Of a stretch of 64,000 bases of DNA, positions 35,901 through 47,900 are shown in pieces. Each line of letters starts with the position of its first letter. The stretch's first letter is position 1. This DNA comes from Asterias rubens. Its lineage: Eukaryota > Echinodermata > Asteroidea > Forcipulatida > Asteriidae. The notes beneath the pieces are model-generated. The model was not told where the DNA came from. It saw only the letters and a list, made by a program, of their open reading frames with translations, and made no database searches. Both the position numbers and the translations under genes were made by a program. Location: the NCBI RefSeq assembly GCF_902459465.1, contig NC_047070.1, positions 10,646,001 through 10,710,000 of the forward strand. The letters run 5' to 3'.

Positions 35901-38900
35901 TAGTTGAAAACCTCTTCACCACACGCTGATTCCTTTATTAGCACTCTGTCTGAACACCCTCTTTGACTGTTCTGAACGACCCTTAACTCTCTGTGTGTAA
36001 ATTTTCTTGCAGGGAGAATACCCTATTGAGCAGGTCCTGAGTGCACCTTTCATGATGCCTGACTTTAGACCAGACCTCATTGACATGATACTGAGTAAAC
36101 TAACCACAGACACTATCAGGTAGGTAGTGAAGAGGCTGGACAAATGCACCCTTAAGACCTCGTTCAACAAACACTCAGAGCCTACCTCGTTACCATGGGC
36201 AGCGCGCCGTGTCACGCTAGCTCTGCGTACGTCTTGACCCCTGGGAGGGAAACTCCAATCCGTGTCTTTGATTGGCTATCATATATGCGCAAAATTTGAA
36301 ACGCCGTGCGTCTCCAAAAAGCTCTATATGCCGAAACACCTGCGTATAAAGATGTACGTATTCACTTTTTTGGTCACGCAACACTTAACGCCAAGGCAAA
36401 TTTGTGACTGTATTACACACAGCGCATCCAGCGTGTGCGCGACTAACGCCCAACACAGAACGGATCAACCACAGGACTAATTGTAATATCCCTTATATTT
36501 GGATATTTTGGAGTTACACTTCCAGGGGTTATGATCGAGCAAGGAATGCTGGGAAAAAAATGGCGCGGCGAGATCGATCACCCCTGGGAACGAGGTTGAC
36601 ACTGAGCAAGTTCAAGTGTGCACATTAAGTCGACTACTGACCAGCAACAGACATGTACAGTGACGCAGTCACTCGAACGTCTCGTTTGGAAGCCTAGTCT
36701 ACCATTGGTACCACGGCACTCGAACGACTCGTTTGGAAGCCTAGTCGACCATTGGTATCACGGCACTCGAACGACTCGTTTGGAAGCCTAGTCGACCATT
36801 GGTATCACGGTATTCAACATTCCATTGCCTTCCACGCTTTCGCTATAGTGTCACTAGTTCCCCTCTGCGCTTTACACATGCTAGCATGGAACAGGCTATT
36901 GGGACCAGTGAAGAAACCATGGTCATGAGGCTGGTTCCAAATGGTCGACCTCGGTAGTCAACCAATGGTCGACCACAGTAGTCAACCAATGGTCAACCAG
37001 CCTGGGTTCGACTCAAATTGGTCAACCTAGTTCACCATAGTGCACACTCGATTTTGCTGTATATTTTATATTTGAGATTAAACTGTTTTTCTTTATCCCT
37101 ACTGTGTTGTTTTAGCCTTTTCAAGTTTTCTTGTTTTTTTTCTCTTGCAATTTTTTAATACATGACGCATTTTCTTGTTTATTGAACACAAACCAGCCCA
37201 TGGGCTGCATTTACCTGATTTTTAATAAACCAACAAAAAATAGTGATAATATAAAAAGGTGACATTTTATTTTTTCAGGGTCGCCATAATATCCAAGAGT
37301 TTTGAGGGAAACACAGATTCGGTTGAGAAGTGGTACGGCACAGAGTACAAAATAGAACATCTTCCGCCAAATCTCCTTGAGGTGATAAATCAACTCTCTT
37401 TATAATTTTATAAGTGATGTTTGAAGCTTTGTCGTTGAAAATGATAAGAATAAGCTATAAATAATAGTTGGAGTGTTGGCTCTGAAGCCGGTTAGGTCTC
37501 AACATTTCAAACAGTAAACTCTGCTCGTCTTCAGGAGAAGAAACAAAAAGACGAGCTGAGTATACTGAAATATCGAGACCAAACTATTAGTCTTCAAGTT
37601 TTTGAGGTAAAAAAAAGTGAAAATCACAAAGCAATGTTTTCAGGAGAGTCGCGTACATTGTGAATCCATTGTATGTGCAAAAATAAGTTTTGTGAAATTG
37701 TTTTACACATTTCTCAAAGAAACACCAACAAATTGTTCACAGATTTACGTTAAATTACATGGTTTAAAGATAATGATGGTTAAAAGCTTCCCTTAAAATA
37801 TTACATACTGAGGTGCTGTAAGTTTGAGAAATGATTAAAACATTTTACACAAACTATTTTATGATGATGATTTTAGCATGTCAACGGATTTAGGCGACTC
37901 TTCTGAAAACATTGCTTTGTGATTTACAACAATGTATATTTTTTCCCCTCAAAAACTTGATAACTAAATAGCTGAAACTTCTACTTGTAGATGTAAATTA
38001 TACTATATACATACATCTTCATTTGCAGTGAGTTGGGATTCGTGTCATGTCCCAAAAACTTGATCTACAAAAGTTACCAAAGCACTTTGGTGTCGTGGTC
38101 GAGTGGATAAGAGCACCGAACTCAAGCTCTGATGCTTCTGTTCAGCAGAGTGTTGGTTCGAATTCCGGTCATGACACTTGTGTCCCTGAGCAAGACACTT
38201 AACTATTATTGCTTCTCTCCACCCAGGGGTAAATGGGTACCTGTGAGGGCAGAGATGGTTCTTGTGATTGATTTAGCCGAGTAGGGCATATTTGCGCACA
38301 GGTTGTATACTTCCCAGGGAGCTGAGAAGGTTTAAGGAATGAATTAAGGCCCAGTGACCAGGGGTAATAATGTGGAAGCCCTTTGAGACACCCCTTGGGC
38401 GTGAAAAGCGCTATATAAAAACGGTCTATTATTATTATTTTGTTCTACTCAACAGAGCTGGAAGGACGCTGGTCTGCACGATAGCTTCAAACTTCCACAG
38501 AGGAATGAGTTTATTGCAACCAAGTTTGATATTCTACCGAGGGCTGAGGACTGCGTGGACTCCCCTAAAGGAACCACAGGATCACTACTACCCACACTGA
38601 TTAAAGATACTCCCTTTACTATGCTATGGTTTAAACAGGACGACACATTCTTACTGCCAAAAGTCTGTTTCTTGGCAGAATTTGCAAGGTAAGTTTCTTT
38701 TGCAGAGTTTTGGAAAATAACAAAAGTAACTGCGTTTATGGACAGGCATGATTTTTTGTCCTACTTAAAGGGATACGTTGCCTTGGATCTGGCGGGTTGG
38801 TGTATGAAAAGTGTTTGTAACTCCTTGTTATAAAATGTATAGACCAAAATTGGTAGCGCCCTCTATTGAATTTTTTTACAATTGCGCTGTCTTTTTGTGC

Positions 38901-41900
38901 ACAATCTATGCACTGAAGACACCGCAGCAAATGGCGCGCGGTGCTCAACACTTGCGCACCCGGTGTGCGCCCGGATTTGTCTATAGTTAGAAAGATGTTT
39001 TCAAAAATACAATATAATGAGCCACACAAACGTGCCTCGAAATTGCACGGTTTTCTTTATCTGCCGTGACCTAACACTTTACAAGGTTGGGTGGCACCTT
39101 CTCTTTGGGTGCTTTTTATATGCCTTTCATAACACAAAGGACACACAGCTTTAAGTCCCATCCGAAGGACGAAGCAATGGTTAAGTGTCTTGCTCAAGAA
39201 CACATGTGTCAGGACTGGGACTCAAACCCCAACTCTACTGATCACAAACACCAGAGTTTGATATGGGTGCTCATAATTGCTCGGCCACAACGCTAATATT
39301 TGGACAGATTTTGTTTCAATGGCCATGATGCTATTGTTTCCCCAGCCCATTAGCTTACATGGACCCTCTTCATTGCAACCTGACATGTCTATTTGCTGTC
39401 CTGCTCCGAGACTCTCTCAATGAATATGCATACGCTGCAGAGCTTGCTAACATCAACTACGCGATTGAAAGCACAGTCTATGGAATCAATGTGAGTATAG
39501 CGTAGTTCATGCTTTTATTTCAGGCCATTTTAAAAACCCTTATTTGGGCTCAGGCACTCTGGGCCCAATTTCATAAAGCTGTTTTCATAGAGCATTTTGT
39601 TTAGCAAGTTTCTTGGCTTTGCCAGAAATGACCAGTTGCATGCAGCAATGGTAATTGTATGGTATTCTGGCTGGTAAGCTGTTTTTTTGCTATGCAAAAG
39701 TTTACTGTGCTAAGCAAGTTTTGTGCTTACAGTCTTTATGAAATTTGGCCGTGTAAGGGAGTTAGAAAATTTAGGAGTTACTTATTTTCTATAGGGGCTT
39801 CAAGTGGGCAGACAGGGCCAACCCACAAAAGGCATAAAAGTTCTTTTCACACTGTCGTGCTGAAATTCACACGTTTTTCAGCGACTAGCCAGCATGGTCA
39901 GTTAACTTGTCATTTCACTACTCTGACAGCTTTTCACAGGTCCATGTTTTATATTAATTAGCCTTCAGGACCAAGTACATAGCTTGTCATTTCACTTCTC
40001 TGGCACCTTTTCACTGTTCCATGCAGGCTTGATATTCTTTGTACTTGAGTCTCATCTCCAATTTTTATTTTGCCTAAATCGGTTAAGTGAAGCCCTGACC
40101 TTAAAGGCACTGGCCAAAAATACTTATCTTCCAGTACGCGCTAATCGACCAATCAGATGCTCGAACTGGAGGGTGGTATAAAAAGCTACAACCTACTCCC
40201 AGTCTTTTTATTGCACACTGTGTATTGTAAGTGTCAATGCGTCACATTCAGAAATGACATTCTAAACTTTGTGCCCGTACATGCTGTCGCGAAGCGATAA
40301 CTTGTAATATTAGCATAACAACTTACTTGGTAACGAGCAATGTTGAGCTGTTGGTAGTATAAAACAATGCGAGAAAAGGCTCCCTCTGAAGCATGTGAAG
40401 TAACATAGTTTTTGAGAAGGGGGTGATTTCTCACTCAAATAGTTGAATCTGAGAAAGACTTCACTCAGGCATCTGAAAGCATATTCTTTCATTATTTTCT
40501 TGCAACTTTGATGCCCAATTGAGCAAAAGTTCATCGAAATTGTGATGTTGGGCAATACCTCATAAATGAAATTATTTGTTTGATTGAACATTTTTTTAAT
40601 ATTTTTTTTAATTTATAAATCTATTGGAAAATGAGTGCATCACAAAACTGAACTTGATCTGAAAGCCCCTCTTTAAAGCACGGTTTTGCCTTCTCGTTTG
40701 GAATTGTGTTTCCTTTAGCTGTATTTGACTTGTGTGTTTCCACCACCTTACTTTTCAAATCCAACTTGTATTTATTTTTTATTTCTTCTTCAGATTCAAC
40801 TTGGCGGCTACAACGACAAACAAACCTTACTACTCAAGAAGATCCTGGAGAAAATGACTAACTTTACCATTGATGAAAACAGATTTGATGTCATTAAGGA
40901 AACGGTGGGTACAATTTCACCTTTGAAATCATTTTTTTTTAAGAGCCTTCCTAATTATATTTCGATGATGGGTAACACAGTCAACTGCAAATCAAACTAA
41001 AGGTTTTTGGTCTATGAAAGAGACTATTATTAGTTCTTGTAATAAACCAAGTGGAAATAATAACAAAATGATAATACCCATTTATAAAAGTGCTTGTAAG
41101 GTGTCATGGCCGAGTGGTTTAGAGCATCAAATTCATGTTCTGGTGGTTAAGACATCGGAGTGTGGGTTCGGGTCCCGGTCATGACACTTAAAACCATCTC
41201 AGCTCCCTGGGGTGTATAGAACCTGTGCTGCCAAGTAATGTAGTGCAATAAGTTAAATCAATCATAGCAAACAAATAAGCCCTCACAGGTACCCATTTAC
41301 CCATTTAGGTGGATGGGAAGCAATTGTAGCTGAGTTTCTTGCCAAGGATAATGTCATGATTGGGATTCAAACACACACCTTGATGACTTACCCAACAAGC
41401 TCAATTTCATGGATCTGCTTACTGTGGATTTCTGCGCTTACAGCCCTAAGATTTAGGTGCTTGAAAGAGCATTGTTAGCGCAGATTTCTGTGGTAAGCAG
41501 TGCCACGAAATTGGGCCAAAAACTTCAGTCCAATGTACTACACTGTCAGCCACTGCACACCATACTAGCTGAATGTTCTGCACAGTGCATACATGCATGC
41601 ATGATGTTTGGCCTATGCCAATGCAAAGCGTCTATAAAGCAGTAAAGTACAAAGCACTGAGCGGAGGACATGAACTACACAGCATTTTTGCCAGGTTTAG
41701 TAAAACACAGAGATTGTTTTTTCTGTTCTATTAATGCAGTATTCCAGGATGCTGCAGAATTTCCGAGCAGAGCAGCCCCATCAACATGCTGCGTACTACA
41801 CAACGGTACTCATGTCTGAACAAGCGTGGACCAAGGAGGAAATGTTTGAATGTATGGACGGTAAGCATCTTCACCCGTTCCATAAAGTGACAAAACAGAC

Positions 41901-44900
41901 TGGTCACATGCTGATAATTCTAAAGCTCTATTCCTGAATGTAGGTTTGTTTTTGTGGCTCGACACAATATTGTGGTTCAGCAGAACATTCTGTCAACCCA
42001 CTGGATTGCGAGGGTGAGTCTACAGGAATGTTTCTTTGTGCCTTAAATTAACATGAACATTCTTTTTGGATCAGTGGCTCACTCACTGATGTGTGTACAG
42101 TACTTTCCTGAGTTCTGTGAAACCCCCCCTCCCCCCCAAAACCCCCCCCCCCAAAAAAAAAAAAAAAAACCACGCAACTTTTGCCATGTTTACTCAGGAA
42201 GCAGTGCTAACACACTTTAGTGTATAGGTAAAACCAAATAATACTCATGCAGAACTGTCGATTTTACTTTTACACCAACAGAAGTAACCATTGACCGTAT
42301 GAAGGCATTTATTCCTCAGTTCCTATCCAGGCTTCATATTGAGGCACTGGTTCATGGCAACATGACACAACAAGTGAGTAGCACAAATCTCTTATTATCA
42401 CCGTCGGAAAGACACTGCCCAAAGTTGTCAAAGTTGTTCTACCCAAATTTATTTAAGGGGTAAAAAGTCAATGATCTGATGTTTCGACCCGTAGCAGAGT
42501 CTCTTTCCAAGGCTGACTGACAACACACATGAACAGGGCCCATTTTCATGGCTCTGCTTACCGCCAGAATTCCGCACTTACAATTGCTACTCTCCGCTTA
42601 CGCGCAAGCGCCAAATTTCTGTTAGCGTAGAATGCCTAGTAACGTGGAGAACGCACGCGAACAAGCTAAACTTCCTTGCTAAGTTTTTTGTTTGGTACGG
42701 CATTATTTAAACCACAATGGATTTTGTAAAACATGGACAGTCTATTTCAGATGAATTGTGCAAGGGTCCCAGACAATTGAGTCAAATTCCATCAGTGGTT
42801 GACAATTGATTTGAAGTGGCTGGTTTAACCGCAAGCATTGTCTGATGCTGCCCAAAGTTGACTCGGTTGTTCCACCCAAAATAATTTAGCATTTACCCAT
42901 TCTGTTGCTCTTGTGGGTTAATGCTAGACAATGAAAAAGCTATATGAAGGAGAAACACTGATTCATAACTCGTTGTTTTTCCTGTTGGTGTAGCAAGCCT
43001 TGGAGGCAATGGAGATGGTTGAGACTGTCTTGAAGACCAAAGGGAACACCAAGCCACTCTTACCGAGCCAGCTCATCAGACACAGAGAAATACAACTTCC
43101 TGACGGTAGGGTTTCATTACATCACTTTTGATTTATTCTGGTTGTGGACCCAAGAACGTTTAGGTAATGTGTCAACTTTTAGGACGTAAAGCCGTTGGTC
43201 CCATGTGTTGTGTAATGCATTTAAAAGAACCCAGTGCACTTATCGAAAAGAGAAGGGGTTTGCCCCGGTGTTCCTGGCTGTGGCTGCTGTATGCGCCTTG
43301 TAAACCCTTATAAGTGCTACATTGGGTCTCAGAATCCATCACTGCAATAACCTATCTTTCTGTAAGTTTGTATATACTCAGCACCTTGAGTACCTTGTTT
43401 GGTAGATACATGTACGTGCGCTATATAAGACTTTGATACTATTTATTATTATTATTATTAACTCACCTTATCCTGTATCGGCCATAATAATAAATAATAA
43501 TAATAATCAATCTTATAAAGCCCTGGTGTCTAGAAAAAAACTATTCACTGCGCTAAAATATGACCAAGGGAAAAAATTAATGGTTGGCTTGACTGAAGAG
43601 GTAAGTTTTGAGATTGGATTTGAATGAAGAAATGTCAGGGTATGATCTAAGGGTGAGAGGCAAGTCGTTCCACAGACGGGGCTGCGACCGAGGAACTTCT
43701 ATCCCCATAGGTTTTCAACCTGGAAGGTGGAACGGCAAGCAAGTTGGCATCACTGGACCTTAGGATGCGAACCGGGCTAAACTTAGGATGCGAACCGGGC
43801 TAAACTTAGGATGCGAACCGGGCTAAACTTAGGATGCGAACCGGGCTAAACTTAGGATGCGAACCGGGCTAAACTTAGGATGCGAACCGGGCTAAACTTA
43901 GGATGCGAACCGGGCTAAACTTAGGATGCGAACCGGGCTAAACTTAGGATGCGAACCGGGCTAAACTTAGGATGCGAACCGGGCTAAACTTAGGATGCGA
44001 ACCGGGCTAAACTTAGGATGCGAACCGGGCTACACTTAGGATGCGAACCGGGCTAAACTTAGGATGCGAACCGGGCTAAACTTAGGATGCGAACCGGGCT
44101 AAACTTAGGATGCGAACCGGGCTAAACTTAGGATGCGAACCGGGCTAAACTTAGGATGCGAACCGGGCTAAACTTAGGATGCGAACCGGGCTAAACTTAG
44201 GATGCGAACCGGGCTAAACTTAGAATGCGAACCGGGCTAAACTTAGGATGCGAACCGGGCTAAACTTAGGATGCGAACCGGGCTAAACTTAGGATGCGAA
44301 CCGGGCTAAACTTAGGATGCGAACCGGGCTAAACTTAGGATGCGAACCGGGCTAAACTTAGGATGCAAACCGGGCTAAACTTAGGATGCAAACCGGGCTA
44401 AACTTAGGATGCGAACCGGGCTAAACTTAGGATGCGAACCGGGCTAAACTATATCTTCTCAGAGAACTCTGTTATTGCTGGAGAGAGCGGTTCCAAAAAG
44501 TTCTTTCCAGGTATCCCTGTTTCAGCCCCAGGACTATGTGGGCAACGTGTCCTTGGCGACAGTTGATTTGGGTCAACAGCCCAAATCTGTTATGTGTAGC
44601 CCTCACCTTAAGGTGGCCATTCTGCCTTGTGATATTAGGCAAATTCTTATTGAATTTTTTTCTTCTTTAATATTAATAATATGTGGCACCTCGCCTTACA
44701 TCTCTCAAAGTGTTGTTTTATGGTTGCTTCATCTCAACCAAATCATTTGAATAATCTTCTCTGGCAAGTTACGGAGACTGCGCCTTTTCCAGCTGCGCAC
44801 CGCGTCTCTGGAACTCCTTGCCAGACGAGCTGAGGGACACACCTGATCTATCGACATTCAAACACAACCTCAAGACTCATCTGTTCAATTTGTCAGCTTG

Positions 44901-47900
44901 CTAGCATCCGGCGCCTTTGAATGGTACATTTCCAGATACTGTGCGCCTTATAAATGTTATGTTATTATTATTATTATTTTATAATTCCACCTCATGAGTG
45001 TCATTTATGACAGACATGGCGCATTATAAACGTACACTACTATTGTCATGATTTTTCAAAGCCACCATGCTGCACTAAGTAACATTGAGACTGTTCCGCA
45101 TTCTTACAGGTTGTTTTTACAACTACCAGCGTCACAATGACGTCCATTCCTCATCAGGGATTGAGGTATATTACCAAACCGATGTCCAATCAACAAGAAG
45201 CAACACCCTACTAGAGTTATTCTGTCAGATCATCAGTGAACCGTGCTTCGATACACTCAGAACCAAAGAACAGCTAGGTAAGAAACGATGAACAGTAACA
45301 ACAGAGGGCGCTATCTTAGACTTGTCCCCTGGGATCATTATCCACAAGCCTAAGGACAGGTGTTATAGGTATACACTTATATGTCAAATTGGGGTGTCGT
45401 GGCCGAGTGGATAAGAGCACTGAACTCAAGCTCTGATACTTCTGTTCAGCAGAGTGTGGGTTCAAATCCCGGCTGTGACACTTGTGTCCCTGAGCAAGAC
45501 ACTTATCTATAATTGCTTCTCTCCACCCAGGGGTAAATGGGTACCTGTGAGGGCAGAGATGGTTCTTGCGATTGATTTGGCCGAGTAGCGCATATATTGC
45601 GCACAGGCTGTATACTCCCCAGGGAGCTCAAATGGTTTGAGGAGTGATTTAAGGCCCAGTGACCAGGGGTAATAATGTGGAAGCCCTTTGAGACACCCCT
45701 CGGGCGTAAAAAGCGCTATATAAAAAACGAGTTACTTACTTATTACTAATTGCGAATCTCCAGAACCATGAAGAAATGATTCAAGGCCTAAGGTGATTAT
45801 GTACCTAGGTTCAACAGCAGATCTTCGGTGTAATTCACAAGCCTCTAAATTTGATGTCAGATGTTCAGGCTAGTGTCATCAGTGATGCAAAAATGACGTA
45901 TCTAATAGCCCCCACATTTTAGAATTTGGAGGGATTTTTAGTGATACATTTAGGGCTTCTCAACGACTCATGTTTGAAACATAAGACCAATTTATTTACG
46001 TAGCACCTGGCAATAGTTTTCAAGGCCAGAAACACCACAATAAAGGCAGTGGACTCTATTGGTAATTACTCAAAATAATTATTAGCATAAAACCTTACTT
46101 GGTAACGAGTAATGGGAGAGGTTGATAGTACAAAACATTGTGAGAAACGGCTCCCTCTGAAGTGCCATAGTTTTCGAGAAAGAAGTAATTTTCCACGAGT
46201 TTGATTTCGAGACCTCAGATATAGAATTTGAGGTCTCGAAATCAAGTGTCTGGAAGCACACAACTTCGTCTGACAAGGGTGTTTTTTTCTTTCATTAAGA
46301 TCTCGCCACTTCGATGACCGATTGAGCTAAATTTTTCACAGGTTTGTTATTTGATGCATATGCTGAGATACACCAAGTGAGAAGACTGGTCTTTGACAAT
46401 TACCAATAGTGTCCAGTGTCTTTAAAGGAACACGTTGCCTTGGATCGGTCGAGTTGGTCTTTGAAAAGCATTTGTAACCGTTTGTTATAACATGCATATG
46501 GGTAGAAAGATGTTGTAAAAGTAGAATACAATGATCCACACAAATATGCCTCGAAGTTGCGTGGTTTTCTTTTTACCTCGTCGACTAACACGGTCGGCCA
46601 TTTATGGGAGTCAAAATTTTGACTCCCATAAATGGCCGACCGGATAGTTCGCGACGTAAAAGGAAAACTGTGCCATTTTGAGTGGATCATTATATTCTAC
46701 TTTTAAAATATCTTTCTAACCATATGCATTGCATAACAAACGGTTTCAAACGCTTTTAACAGACCAACTCGTCCGATCCAAGGCAACGTGTTCCTTTAAG
46801 ACCATCATAATAATGAAACATGCCATAGGGGAACACAACAATAGTGCAGGGCCCAACTTCATCAAGCCTGTAAGCACCGAAACTCAAAGCACAAACAACT
46901 TTTGTGTAGCATAAATTAAATAGGTTACCAGCCAGAATACCATACAGTTACCAATCCTGCAACTATTACCCGGACGTTTCATGCTTAGCCAAGAAATTTG
47001 CTGTGCAGAAATTTCATTACTATGAAATAACAATAAATTGTTATGCTTACAATTATTTTGAGTAATTACCATAGTGTCCAGTGCCTGTAACAGCTTTATG
47101 AATTTGGGCCCAGTTTGTTGAGTTGTTATGTGAAGATCTTTGTTGTCGTCAACAGGGTACATAGTATTCAGCGGCGTCCGTCGTTCAAATGGTGTTCAAG
47201 GTCTGAGATTCATCATCCAATCAGAGAAGAGACCTCAATATCTGGATAGTAGGATTGAAGCTTTCTTACTCAGCATGCAGGTATGGCTCAAAGCAACACT
47301 CCACAGCCCCAAACCCTAACCCACCCCTATCCCACCCTTATCCCACCCCCACCCTACCCCACCCCTACCCCACCATACCCCACCCTTACCCCACCAATCT
47401 AGACCACTGGGCCATGACAACCCAATTTGTTACTAAGGGAATCTATGTGTGGTGAAGAGGTTTTCAACTAGTGGTTTAGACCCAACGAGGCCTGGTTCTT
47501 GATAATTTTACGGAGAGGTAAATTATCAAGAACCAGGCCTCGGCGGGTTTAAACCACTAGTTGAAAACCGATTTAAGACACTTCGATTCCCATTCATAAA
47601 TACCTTTTCGGTCAAAAAACATCAACACTTTTGGTCAAAAAATAAAATAAATGCACAAATTATTTCTTTCAACACAACAGCCCTTCAGCTATGAAATGGT
47701 AAGGCCCTCCACCGCCCTTGGGTAAACAACTCCTTAAAAGGGAATGCTGTGCACGTCACGCGTATCGCGTGATGTGGCACAACTGTCCCGGCCGTTCCTC
47801 TCGACCAATAGGAATGTAGAAACTGTCTTATAAGCACAGGTGCAACCTCGCGTGTCACGCCACTGTTTCAACACTTTTTACTGGTCATAAACAAAGGTTT

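Noticed and set aside
43759-44448. CRISPR-like array
   Set aside because: The units are contiguous 23-mers without unique spacers in a eukaryotic intron; it is a minisatellite.
5262-45320. Recurring GCGCCCTCT-type words as CTCF-like sites
   Set aside because: The motif is short, some instances lie in repeats or in MARCHF5 exon 1, and the longer CTCF consensus is absent.
45392-45480. Functional tRNA-Leu gene
   Set aside because: A and B boxes and an acceptor-like stem exist, but the sequence continues into a repeated body and tail shared with 38089, so it is a SINE.
47290-47400. Interstitial telomere repeat
   Set aside because: Contains one CCCTAACCC, but the rest is irregular CCCCACCC text, not telomeric hexamers.
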